Below are positions 41,170 through 52,383 of a stretch of DNA of 64,000 nucleotides, piece after piece. The stretch comes from Meira nashicola. Taxonomy: Eukaryota > Basidiomycota > Exobasidiomycetes > Exobasidiales > Brachybasidiaceae. The notes under the pieces are model-generated. The model worked only from the letters and a program-made list of their open reading frames with translations. It ran no database searches and was not told the origin of the DNA. Every line of letters begins with the position of its first letter. Within the stretch, counting starts at the first letter, position 1. The translations under genes and the position numbers were made by a program. Location: contig BCJU01000005.1 in the NCBI GenBank assembly GCA_001600355.1, positions 342,099 through 406,098 on the forward strand. Reading direction: 5' to 3'.

Positions 41170-44100
41170 CGCTGTTGATGAGAGGGGTTGGGTGTATCCC
41201 GATTTCTACTATGTAGTCATCGATCCTCTACAAATTGATGTTGATCAGTGTATTCTTTCGTGTGATTGAGAGGAAGTTGGCTTCATCTGTACTTGTGTAT
41301 AGATGAAGAACCACGGTACAAATAATGAAGAAACTATGTATGTTTCGTTGTCATGGAAAGGTGTCAAAAGTTGCGTTTAATTCCAGCAAAATGAAAAGAT
41401 CTCTTTCGCTATTGCTGGCTTTTACCGGCAACACAAGAAAAAGAAAGTGCGGATAGCAAAGTGAAACATGGTACATGATCAGCTACAACAAAAAAAAGTA
41501 CCAAGAAGAAGGGCGGCAAACAGAGTCTTTTCTTGGAAATCTGAAAAAGTGCGGAAGGAGTTTATTCTCATGCCCGAAAGTGAAAATGTGCTGTGAACCC
41601 TGCAAAATAAACGTCGCGTATGCATCTGCAGATCTCTCCAAAAAAAATATAGTAGTCGTATTTTCGATTGAACAATTGCTGATCTTCCGATACATGCATA
41701 TACGTACATACATGTTTTGAAATAATTCGATATTTTCAATCTCAGCTATCACAAATTATTGTCGGTGTTTAACTAAGCTATCTACTCAGTAGCGCGAAAC
41801 GTGCATAATTGTGCATTTGAAAACAATGAATAAAACGATTAAGGTGGATGCTGTCAATATGCCATGTAAGCAGCGCATTAAAAGAAAGAAAGGAGAATCA
41901 TTTGTGCGTAGCGCTGCGTATCATTACCATTTCCCAAACAAGGCTTGCGCCGCACTGGCTTTGTTTCGGTGGTTACGGAGTATGTAATTGGTGTCTGGCA
42001 CACCGAGTGTTTCTTTTCTTGAGAGCAAACTTTGAATTTCACACCAGATTATGTATTTGAACCCCGATCGATTCTAATTATGAAAATCACTAGTGATAAG
42101 CTTTACAAGAAAAAGAACTTATAAACGTGTGAAACAAACAGATGATATTATCCGCCCATTTCCGTTCGGGAGGAAATAGTGATCGGGCGAAGATCAAAGA
42201 TTGCTAAGAAATTCTCCTTTACTCTCAAAGATTTACACAAGTCAAATAACGGTGATTAATACATTTTACCGCCTGAGAACGAATTGTGTCACTGTATGTG
42301 AATGCCGATTGTAGACTACAGTGATTATTCCAAAAGGGCTTTTTTAATGCAGCAATTGATCTCTTGTTTTTTTTTCGTGTCTTTTCAAATATTGCTATGC
42401 AATTTACGTCACATTCTAAGCCAATAATGTGCGGAGCGATTGCTCAACCGTTGCGGAGTCTTAAAATGTATTGCATATAGACACGCTTTCGATCTTTCTT
42501 ATAAAAAACCATATGTACACGCACGCAGCAAGAACTGCAATTGTATGCAAATTGGGAGAGGAAAAAAAAGAAACCTCATGCACAAACGAAATCGAATGGA
42601 GTATTCTACGGGTTCACTCATGACGAGCTGCGCTGCGCCGCGCAGTGCTGCGTCATTGGTACCAAGAAGCTGGTTAGGCATACATTCAGTCTATTTTCGA
42701 CTTTTTTTTTTCTCTTTTGGAGAATATGCACTACTTCCGCTATTCCGAGATTTAAAGCTCAGTGAAAGAGGTTTTGTTCGTTTTGCATATGCATAAAAAT
42801 CATACTAATTCGATTTATCCATTTTCATTAATTTTCTCTTGCGACAATACAGGAATTTACCTGCATAACACTGCATGTATCTCTTATACTGACACTTTTC
42901 TTGCTCATTCGCGCGTAAATACAGTAGAATGTACTCGCGTCACCCCTGCAGCGCAGCGCAGTACCTTTTGCAATGATGGAAGCGTCCGAATGTGTACACT
43001 TACTCACTGCCGAATAAAGTATATTTTCTGTTGGGGTAAACAGAGACCATGCTATCGTTTGAAAATATATTTTCAAAGTATGAACGGTAATCGAGGAAAG
43101 GGTACGTGACGGAGCCGGGCCCGTAAATTGCACAAATGATATAAACACAGTCTATCTTTGTATTTATTGTGTATAAGTCGATCAATCATTGCTTGCATGT
43201 ATAGAAGGGGAAATTAAACTCTGTCTATCCGATAAAGAGCTTTGACCCCGATTTAGATGCGCATAAATGAGTTTATTAAGAAAGCACAAATAATAAAACG
43301 CGCTTGAAGACAGGTGAAGTGTGGTACTTTATCAGATACCTGGAATGCGTTGTTCACCCAATTAAAATCAATCGGCCAGGTGTTTGCCACACTCTGACCC
43401 TGTAAAATTTATACAGACTAAGATAAAAAATCAAGTTGAATTTCGAATCCCACGCGAACTTTTTCGTATTTAGCGTTTTAATGAAAATGCTCGTGAAATG
43501 TTTTACTCATTGACAAAAAGTTGGTAAACGGTGTCAATTGTATTTTAGCTTCAGATAAGCAGACTATGTATACAATGAGAGAACAATTCGTTCTATCGGC
43601 AAGGCTGACTAATCGAATTTAATCAACAATGGAAATTACGGCAACGACCAAAAAGTTAAACTTAATGCATATGCAAGATTTTGAATTCCATTGTCATACG
43701 ATCAATTTAAAAATCTTGCTGCAATGCAATTTCGATAAGGTTTTCTTTCTTTTCTCTTCACTGATTTGATGTGTATAAAGGTAATTTTTTTAATCGGGCG
43801 ACCATTAATTAGTAGCTCATAATGTATGCTTATGTCACGCCAACGTCACCATAAGTTTATACTTTTTGCGGTTCCGATTAAAATCGGCAAAATAAAATAA
43901 AACCGAAATGAGATTTGATTCAGATCTTCCCACGATTGATTGACTGTTCTCCTACAGCTAGGAGATTCTTCTTGAATCGAGGTGCATGCATTCTATAAGA
44001 GGGGATGCCGAAATTGCGGGAATATTCCGCTTGTTCAACATTCAAGGATACCTTTGCTTATTAATAATAGAAACCGCTAACCATGGGTGCAAGCGGGCGA

Positions 44101-45010
44101 GGGAGTTAGTTTCGGTGTTTGGCCGTATTGTGAGAACAATGTGCGGCGTGCAGAGCACTTTTGGCCGATGATTGATTTTTGCCCTATGTCAATAAGTCCT
44201 TATCTTATGCGGTGACACAGACTTTGTTTGATTTTTATTTTTTTAGCGTGTTACAAACTTTGAAAACCTTGTCTTGAATTGCAAATACAAAACGATATCA
44301 TGTCAACTTTTAGGATTACCGAGCTTTTAGACTAGTCCTTTACGGCGTTTAGACCGAATAGACCGAGTTACGTTACTTGTGTATGTATACATACATATAT
44401 TGCAAGGAACATATTACAGACGACGTGCAGCGGTCGGAAACGAATGCCGCGGGTTTGAAAGAAAAACAAAAATTAATCTCGTCCCTTTTGAATTTAGCGT
44501 ATTGTTTGTTTGTTTAGTCTTGTTTCGGGGGGGAAGAGTGAGAAGATTTGTGCAAAGGCTGAAAGCTGTCAATCGAATCAAACATGTGGCCGATTGCATC
44601 ATATAGTCTACGCATGTATGTATGTTCCATGTGATCCGTACATAGAAGCACTTGTCAAACGACATGTGTAAACAAACAAGCCCCTTCCCGGTAATAAAAG
44701 ATGTCCGTAATGTGACGCGGGAAAAATAAGAAGCAAAGCGGGGTAAGAGTCCGATAAGAAGACACACCCTCTTTGATCAATTCATGCATTAGGAGTTGTG
44801 TAAGTCAAGTCCATCGTTCGGATAAATTATGCTTATCTTGCCATGTGTTCCAGAAATTGCGTAAGGATGTGTTCAGATCGTCTAATCGAAAAAGAAGGGG
44901 TTCGAACTCGATTGATATAAAAAGATAGCATACATTCAAGAAAAAAAATCAATTCTAATTTCCCCATCCATTTTGCATTGTTCCCCATCTCTTTTTAAAA
45001 CTCTCAAAAT
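41170..45010. other. Gene-poor 3.8-kb stretch
   Basis: No supported gene. Short frames on both strands (up to 118 codons, for example 42440-42796 and 44414-44767) overlap each other and lack family signals, signal peptides or plausible introns. Recurrent small elements are GCGCTGCG-type palindromes (41910, 42628-42653, 42948-42964) and TACATAC/GTATGTA runs (41691-41711, 44380-44402, 44611). It ends at the promoter of the S10 cluster. A noncoding RNA, an unusual promoter or decayed sequence cannot be excluded. Nothing resembling tRNA, rRNA or transposon sequence was seen. Confidence 0.5.
44916..44924 (+). promoter_or_regulatory. TATA box of S10 paralogue 2
   Basis: TATAAAAAG lies 95 bp upstream of the ATG at 45011. 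It is followed by an A-rich tract and a CT-rich leader (44950-45005), the layout seen in front of the other S10 genes. Confidence 0.5.
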
Positions 45011-46784
45011 ATGAAGGTCGGAACATTCACCTCATTAATGGCAATAGCCATCGCTTTACCTTTTAGCATCAATGCAGCTCCAACTTCTGTAGAGCATCGA
45101 TCTGATACACCACTCTCAATTGCCGAACGTGTTTATCAAAATAAGCAACACTATCAAAATGGTCGTTCAGCTAGAAGTTTGAAGGAAATGGAAAATATTT
45201 TTCGTCGTTCGGATAGTGATAATTTTAAAGGTCAACCTTATCCTGCCGGTGTTGAACCTACTGCCGGATGTACAGAGTGTAAATCCAGTTTGAGCTTCGC
45301 CGGCGCCGCTGCTAAAAAATACGCGGTAGGAACGCAAATGTGAGTCCCGTAAAAGAAAAGTCGATCAATTGGATACTGACAAAGCCCCTATTCTTCCCGC
45401 TCACCATCTACAGTCCATCTCTACCTTTTAAAACCAAAAACTCTTGGGCAGGTAATATTCCAATCACAGGAACAACAGTTCAAAATGCATCTTTGTTCTT
45501 TTGGTTATGGGGTAAAGATGCCACTGATTCAGGTGACGATTTGGTCATTTGGTTGAACGGAGGTCCAGGTTGTTCTAGCTTGGAAGGAATGCTTCAAGAG
45601 AACGGTCCTTTCTTGTACCTTAACAAGAACGACAAACCGTTTGCGAATGGTTACAGTTATACGAGAGCAGCTAATGTATTGTATGTTGAACAACCTGTAC
45701 ACACTGGGTTCACTACAGGAACAACGCAAAACTCAAACGAAGATCAAGTTGCAGCTCAATTCGCTTCTTTCTTGGCCAACTTCTACAAAACCTTCCCCGA
45801 ATTGACCAAGAAGAAGCTCTGGATCACGGGAGAATCGTATGCCGGCACTTACATTCCATATATTTCCAGCTATCTTTATTCTCAGGGTCAAACTCCACAA
45901 TTGCAAGGTGGAATTATCATCGATGGATCGATTACCGATCAAAGACTTCAAGAAGATGTTGTAGTTTATCAATATGCCGTTCAACATCAAAAAGAATTGA
46001 ATTTCACCAATGATGATATCGCTCAAATCAAAGCAGAATCTGACAAATGTGGCTTGACAACGTTTGTAGATAGAAATTTGAAGTATCCTCCTTCAGGAAG
46101 ATTGCCAGATTACTCCAGATCATGTCAACCATTCAATACATACTACAACTTGGCAAATCAAAGAAATCCACAATTCAACATTTACAACATCGATACTCCT
46201 ACTCCCGACCCAAACAGTCCTCTTGGTTATCCTAACAGTGGAAACGAACAATATCTGCACAACACTTTCTTTGATAATTATGATTTGCAAACATACATTC
46301 ATGCACCGCATCAAAAATGGGTTGAATGCGCAACAGTTTTCCCTACCGGAGATAAAAGCAAGAAACCCGACAGACAACCTGATTTCAGTCATAGTATCTT
46401 AGCAACCACTATCGAAAAGAGTAAGAAGTTCATCATCATGAATGGTAACTTGGACGGACTGTTGATCACAAACGGTACTTCTTTGGCTTTGCAAAACCTT
46501 ACATGGAATAATGCTCAAGGTTTCTCAAAGGCTCCTTTAACGCCCCTTTATGATTTAGAAGGAAATCAAAAAGCAATTTCAACTACCGAAAGAGGTTTAT
46601 CTTATGCAGTCGTGCCACAAGCTGGTCATATGGTAAGTTTTAATCATTGATTCAATTTGTTCTGATGTGATGCTGATCTTTTTATTCTCTCTATTAACTC
46701 ACCTAGATTCCGCATGATCAACCAAGTTTCTTCTTAAATTCTGTCTTGTATCTTACAGGACAAGGTGATTGGACCAAAAAGTGA
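45011..46784 (+). CDS. Secreted serine carboxypeptidase, family S10 (paralogue 2)
   Basis: Three exons: 45011-45339, 45414-46632 and 46707-46784, introns 74 and 74 nt; 541 residues. Signal peptide MKVGTFTSLMAIAIALPFSINA, a longer propeptide-like segment than its paralogues (residues about 20-75, ending at dibasic RR in NIFRRSDSDN), then TAGCTECKSSLSFAGAA. Active-site motifs are complete: WLNGGPGCSSLEGM, ITGESYAGTYIP, Asp in NGNLDGLLITNG, His in AGHMIPHDQP. The second intron falls exactly after the codon for Met in GHM. Paralogue 3 has an intron one base away; paralogues 1 and 4 have none here. It opens the tandem S10 cluster. Confidence 0.93.
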
Positions 46785-47536
46785 TCTGAAGAGCATATGA
46801 ACATAACTAACGAGACAATACCTAAGAAAATGAATATTATTTTATCTATCCTTTGACAAGGATTGATGCTTCTTTTGGCTTGAAGTGCTTTATTGGCAGC
46901 ATACATCCAGTGACTATAATCTAGTACTTAGACAGGTTGAGACTTCCCGAACTTCTTTTCCGAATCCTCAAAGGTAATGAAACCAAAGCAAAACGTTATC
47001 ATCAGCTCTTGAAAGCAATCGCAAAAAATCATTGTGTGGGTGAAAAGACAGATGAACTTAGCGAAGAGGAAGTATATCGAGTGCTCTGTCAGATGTATGT
47101 TAAGTGTGATGCATGCTTTAATTGGTATGGTAGATCCCTGTCTGTCATTCCTCTTTATAAATCTCAGCGGCAACAAATGAAGATGAGAAATATGATAGAG
47201 GGGCAACCTTTCTCGCGCTTGAAGCTCCTTATGATTGAATGTGTGCGGAGTTACACACGAAAAAGCGGCGCTCCGTTAGTATTCCGTCTTTGCATTTATT
47301 CGAAAGAATGGATTCCTTCAAGCTTCCAGCGCCCGCTTTTCGGGTTCTAAAGATGACGGAAGAAGAGGAGATATAGAGATGCATACATTTGAATCATAAA
47401 CTTAAGCCTTTACATACCGTGCGGCCGCAATGTGATATAAAGCGCACTCTTTCTCTTTTTCTCTCCAATTCAAAGATTTCCCGCATAGTACATTATCCTT
47501 CCTTTTCTTCCATCACCACCTTCTTTTATCTTTCCG
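46785..47536. other. Intergenic region with an uncalled open frame
   Basis: A plus-strand frame is open from 46925 to 47350 (LPELLFRILKGNETKAKRYHQ..., MYVKCDACFNWYG) but has no ATG before its middle and no similarity I recognise. It could be a gene remnant. TATAAAG at 47436-47442, about 100 bp before the next ATG, and a CT-rich leader serve S10 paralogue 3. Confidence 0.35.
47436..47442 (+). promoter_or_regulatory. TATA box of S10 paralogue 3
   Basis: GATATAAAG lies about 100 bp upstream of the ATG at 47537, followed by a CTTTCTC-rich leader. Position and context match the other S10 promoters in the window. Confidence 0.45.
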
Positions 47537-49307
47537 ATGTACATCTCTAAGTTAAACTTCATCTTTGCGGCAATAGCATTCAATCTTTGCTTTTCAACTC
47601 AACATTCCAACGCTGCTGCCACTGTAAGTAGAAATGACAATCAACTCAATCCTCCATTACTTCGTAGATTCGACGATGCTGGTTTAAAGACAAAAGGAAA
47701 AGGCCCCCCATTACCAAAAGGTGCTGAACCGAGCGCAGATTGTCAAAAATGCCAATCAAGTTTGTCATTCGCCGGAGAAGAAGCAAAAAAGTATGCGGTA
47801 GGAAACAATATGTGAGTTTCATTCTTTGATGTGTTTCGAAAACAAACTGACCAATCAACCAACCAACATCCCTATAGTCCCGGTGTTCCATTCAAAACAA
47901 AGAACTCATGGGCGGGTAATATTCCAATCGAAAGTCCGAATGTGAAAAATGGTTCGATTTTCATGTGGCTTTGGGGTAAAGATGACATTACTCCAGGTGA
48001 AGATTTAATGATTTGGCTCAACGGTGGGCCTGGTTGTTCATCACTATTAGGAATGATTCAAGAGAATGGTCCTTTCTTGTTCGAGACTGTAAAGGAAAAA
48101 CCTTATCCGAACGGATATTCTTGGACGAAAGGTACAAATATCGTTTTTGTCGATCAACCTGCTCATGTTGGTTTTTCGCAAGGTAGAACTTATTATGGAA
48201 ATGAAACTCAAATTGCACAAGACTTTGCAATCTTCCTGGATGGATTTTATAAAGTTTTTCCTGAATTGAAATCGATGAAACTTTGGTTTGGTGCAGAATC
48301 GTATGCTGGAATCTATCTACCAGGTATTATGCACAAACTTTTCGCAGATGGAAAGAATCCACAATTACAAGGGGCTATGATAATTGATGGAATCGTTACT
48401 AGCACATATTTAGTTCGTGAAACTACTATCTATCAATATGCCAATCAACATAAAGAGACTCTCAATTTCACAGATCAGGATATTGAAGACATTAAAAATG
48501 AAGGGGATGTATGTGGTACGACAAATTATGTTGAGGAAAATCTGCATTACCCACCTCAAAAACCTTTACCTGATTATAACATTTCATGTTCGCCATACGA
48601 TATGTTTAGGACAAGAGCTCAAGATGCAAGACTCGATTTTGATGTGTATAACATCAAACGGCCTTATGATGAACAAAATTCACCTTTAGGAGAAATTAAT
48701 ACTTGGACGGCAATGTATCATCATGACACATTCTTTGATAATGCTGCATTGCAAGACTACATTCATACACCTCACAAGAAATGGGTTGCTTGTAATACTG
48801 CTTTCTACAACGGTGATAATAGCCTTTGGCCAGACAAAGATCCTGATCAAGAACATAATCACGTATCCGAATCCATTGAGAAAAGCAAGAAATTCTTAAT
48901 TTTAAACGGAAATGTGAGTACTTCAAAGAGAAGGAAAAGATGATCTTTACTGATGTAAAACTTATTCTTTTCAATTTTTTAGCTGGATGCCTTAGTCATT
49001 ACCAACGGTACAGCTTTAGGTTTACAGAATTTGACATGGAATAAGGGTACGGGATTTTCGAAGCCACCTTTGACACCTTTGTATGATCTTGAAGGTTACC
49101 AAGCCGGATCTTTTGTTGAAGAACGCGGTCTTACGTTTGCACAAATTTACGAATCTGGTCATATGTGAGTAGAATCTTGCAAAGGATTATTCTTTAGCCT
49201 TTAACTAATCAATCTTTCCATTCTGTAGGATCCCGTATGACCAACCAGTATTTGGCTATACTGCATTGTTACACTTGATCGGAAAGAGAGATTGGACTCA
49301 GAAATGA
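47537..49307 (+). CDS. Secreted serine carboxypeptidase, family S10 (paralogue 3)
   Basis: Four exons: 47537-47811, 47878-48913, 48983-49164 and 49229-49307, introns 66, 69 and 64 nt; 523 residues. Signal peptide MYISKLNFIFAAIAFNLCFS, Cys-pair block ADCQKCQSSLSFAG, then NSWAGNIPIE. The oxyanion motif WLNGGPGCSSLLGM is intact. The nucleophile motif is GAESYAGIYLP, with Ala for the first Gly of GESYAG but the Ser kept. Asp is in NGNLDALVITNG and His in SGHMIPYDQP, split by the last intron inside the Met codon. Predicted active. Its extra intron distinguishes it from paralogues 1 and 4. Confidence 0.93.
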
Positions 49308-49673
49308 TAAAATTAGGTTGCAATTCCAAGTATGAATATTTCCTTGAACAATGAACCTTTTTTTTCTTTCTTTTGATGTTATGTTCGCCTCATCCTGTCT
49401 ATTTTTCATCCTTCATATTATAATTCATTTTATAATCCACAAAATCGCCTGAGAAAAGTTTTATTGCATTTTTATTGCATGCTGAATTATCCAATACATA
49501 TGCCCATATCGTACCAACCCCTTTTACCACCACCCTAAATTAATTTAAGATTTAATAAGTGCATATTCATTCCTCCTATAATAATTAAATCCAGTAAAGA
49601 GCATGCTATAAAATCAAATTTTTCATTTTTAGTCCCTTCTCTTTTTTTTTCGTTCGTTAAGTACACACTAACA
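49308..49673. other. Intergenic spacer within the S10 cluster
   Basis: 366 bp, AT-rich, with TTTATTGCAT repeated in tandem near 49461-49481. No gene seen. It contains the promoter of the fourth S10 gene. Confidence 0.4.
49607..49614 (+). promoter_or_regulatory. TATA box of S10-like paralogue 4
   Basis: GCTATAAAAT lies 67 bp upstream of the ATG at 49674 and is followed by a T-rich leader. Spacing and core match the promoter of paralogue 1 on the other strand, suggesting the expressed unit was copied with its promoter. Confidence 0.5.
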
Positions 49674-51269
49674 ATGCTCTTTCCACACTTTGCCATCGTA
49701 TTGGCAACCATTTGTTTCTTAAATCAAGCTTCAGCTTCTGCCATCCCTAAAAGCGCAGCAACCCTTCCAAACGGAGTTGAACCAAGTGCAGGCTGTAAAA
49801 AATGCGTTTCAAGTTTATCATTTGCAGGAGCAAAAGCAAAAGAATATGCAGTAGGAACACAGATGTATGTATTGCTCAATTATTAAAAATTGTTTGATTT
49901 ACTTACTAACCTTATTCAATTCTTAGTCCCGGTCTTCCATTCAAAACAAAAAACTCATGGGCAGGTAATATCCCAATAGAAAGTGATAAAGTTAAAAATG
50001 GTTCTTTGTTCATGTGGATGTGGGGAAAAGATGATGTGAACGCAGGTGAAGATTTAATCATTTGGATTGGATCTGGATGTTCTGCTTTGACTGGATTAAC
50101 ACATGAGAATGGACCTTTCCATATTCAAGAAAGCGCTAAAGATGTAACCAAACCAAACGAATATTCTTGGACAAAAGTTTCAAGTGTAGTTTTTGTTGAA
50201 CAACCTGCAAATACGGGTTTTTCACAAGGAAGAACGTATTTCACAAACGAAACACAAATTGCAAAAGGATTCGTAAGCTTTTTACATAACTTTTATGAAA
50301 TATTTCCGGAAATTAAGCATAAAAAACTTTGGATAGCAGGTAGATATTACGGAGGATTGGATATAGTTCACATTCTTAACGAACTTTATAATTCCGGTCA
50401 AACACCTCAATTACAAGGTACTTTGATCATTGACGGAGTAATTACGCCTCCCACCATGCTTGAACCGGCAGCTTACCCTTATGCTGTCAAACATCAAGCA
50501 GCCTTTAAGCTTTCAGCAGAAGATTTGCAAGATATTCAAGATGAAGCAGCTCCTTGCAATTTAGTTGATTATGTCGAGAAAAACCTCCATTATCCAGCTC
50601 AACGTCCTTTACCCGATTTTGATTATTCATGTTCGCCATATACGATGATGTACGCTCGTGCTTCGGATCATAATCAAGATTTGAATTTTGAAAATGTGAA
50701 CAAGCCTAATCCATCTGATGATCAACATAATATAGATTATACCAACAAGTTTTTTGATAATGCAGAATTGCAAAAATACATTCATGCATCAAAAAAGAAT
50801 TGGAGAGAATGTGATACTACCTTCCTCAGTGGTGATGGAGATGGTTATCCAGACAGGATACCAGATCAAAAACATAGTATGCTGGCACAAGTAATCGAGA
50901 AAAGCAAGAAATGCATCATGATCAATGGTAACGTGAGTATATAAAGTGTTTCTGTGTTTATTGTCATCATACTGAATATTTTATCTTTCACCCTTTTTTT
51001 CCCCTTAGTTGGACGCAGAAGTAATGACCGACACAACAGCTTTAGCATTTCAAAATTTGACTTGGGCCGGAGGATTAGGATTCAAGAAACCACCTGTAAC
51101 ACCTTTGTATGACATTGAAGGTAAACAAACTGGATCGTTCACTGAAGAACGTGGTTTAACATTTGCACAAATATATGGTTCAGGTCAAGTTTTAGGTCAA
51201 GATCAACCCGCAACTGCTTTCGCTGCCGTTTTGAACTTATTAGGCAAGAAAGATTGGTCAAAGAAATGA
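49674..51269 (+). CDS. S10-like protein with lost catalytic Ser and His (probable pseudo-peptidase, paralogue 4)
   Basis: Three exons: 49674-49864, 49927-50932 and 51009-51269, introns 62 and 76 nt at the same places as paralogue 1; 485 residues. The frame is fully open and the signal peptide is kept. But the nucleophile motif GESYAG reads GRYYGG (50339-50356), with Tyr in place of Ser; the oxyanion motif NGGPGCSS is shortened to GSGCSA by a two-residue deletion; and the His motif ESGHMLP reads GSGQVLG (Gln, codon 51186-51188). Only the Asp remains (NGNLDAEVMTD). So it cannot work as an S10 peptidase. Clean splice sites and an open frame argue for a retained non-enzymatic role, such as binding, or a very recent loss. 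Confidence 0.9.
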
Positions 51270-51810
51270 AGTTCAAGCTACTTCCACCTCGATCGCATTA
51301 TCTCTCTTGTAGACCTCATATTTCTCGTGTTCCAATAGATGACATACTACCATAATCATGCTTGAGCGTTGTCAATGGTGGTCATAGTCTAGACTGTACC
51401 GCATCTTCAGCCTGCTCAAAATTATGTGTAAGCAAGCACAAAAAGTGTTTATTTGATTTGACTCGAAGTTTTTCTTTTCTTTTCTTCTCTGCCTGCCTGC
51501 CGTCTACTGCTACGAGCAAAGAAACAGCGCCTTTGCATCTTGTGTAAGAAAGAGTATTATCAACGATTACTTCATATTATGCAACAAAGAGTACTTCTCT
51601 GATACTTTTGCATTGTAATAGTTGGGCTGTGATGTTCATTTCTGCGTATGAATTATTATATTGTGGTTTAGGGTTACTGTGTACGCCAATGCAAGAATGT
51701 ACTTTTAAAAAGAGAGCACATTTGATCAATGAATCAAAAGGATATAAACTCGTAAAAATTGAGATATCTTTCGTCAAGTTCAAAAAATCTTAATTTTCAT
51801 AACTTCAATT
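51270..51810. other. Intergenic region between S10-like gene and small secreted protein
   Basis: 541 bp with no gene seen. Two short plus-strand frames (51362-51547, 51608-51793) have no signal. GGATATAAAC near 51740 lies about 70 bp before the next ATG and may be its TATA element. Confidence 0.4.
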
Positions 51811-52236
51811 ATGCTTCTGTTGAAATTATTATTCTTTGTCATGGCTTTAACGACAATCTGTACATATAATTGTGCAAACGCATCAATCTTGCTCAAAGCT
51901 CGCTCAGATGATGATAATTCAAGTGAATTTGATATCACCATGATCGATGAAATTTCAATCCCTGAATCTGGTTTAATTCGTCGTGCTAGTCACGATAAAA
52001 AAGGTGATGATAGTTCTTCTGGTTCTGGTTCTTCTTCAGATAATCAAAGTGGTAATCGTGGTCCAAAATTACCACCTCAACCTCGTAAACAAATTCAAGT
52101 TGTACGTCCTGAACATGTTGAAAAAGTGATTAGTGATGATGTTTGGAAAGGAGTTTATCCACAAATTCAACAGAAAGTCAAAGACCACGTCAATCAAAAA
52201 AAGGGTGGTAATGGTTCCGGCTCTTCTTCTCAATAG
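51811..52236 (+). CDS. Small secreted protein, paralogue of 30773-31207
   Basis: 141 residues, single exon. Signal peptide MLLLKLLFFVMALTTICTYNCANA, then SILLKARSDDDNSSEFDITMIDE and dibasic LIRRASHDKKGDD, followed by a Ser/Gly-rich linker and a charged C-terminal helix (VISDDVWKGVYPQIQQKVKDHV). It aligns with the gene at 30773-31207 across the signal peptide and first 50 mature residues. Each copy lies to the right of an S10 gene of the same subgroup, but both genes of the pair are inverted relative to the other locus. The function is unknown. Confidence 0.72.
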   Translation: MLLLKLLFFVMALTTICTYNCANASILLKARSDDDNSSEFDITMIDEISIPESGLIRRASHDKKGDDSSSGSGSSSDNQSGNRGPKLPPQPRKQIQVVRPEHVEKVISDDVWKGVYPQIQQKVKDHVNQKKGGNGSGSSSQ

Positions 52237-52383
52237 TTGTTTTCTTTTTCTGTTATTGAAAACAAAAGCTGGCTCTTTTGTTCATGTGATTTCTTTCTCT
52301 TTATTGTTTCTCATTTTATCAATATCACTCTTATATCATTTAATGACAAGATGACTGGAATAGCACAGATTGGTTTTTATTCC

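Noticed and set aside
42440..43148. Open frames of 106-118 codons on both strands in the gene-poor stretch
   Set aside because: They overlap each other, have odd composition and no family signal, signal peptide or intron pattern.
44896..44912. GGTTCGAACTC, like a tRNA B box
   Set aside because: The flanking bases do not pair as a T-arm and no A box or acceptor stem is found at proper distance. It lies in the promoter of an S10 gene.
46925..47350. 137-codon frame LPELLFRILKGNE...
   Set aside because: No ATG near its start, no splice acceptor that would join it to an upstream exon, and no similarity recognised. Mentioned only as a possible remnant.
49674..51269. Calling the fourth S10 copy a pseudogene
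   Set aside because: The frame and all splice sites are intact and the losses are confined to catalytic motifs, so pseudo-enzyme is the better description.
28801..52236. A transposon moving the S10/small-protein pair
   Set aside because: No terminal repeats, target-site duplications or transposase-like sequence were seen at either locus.
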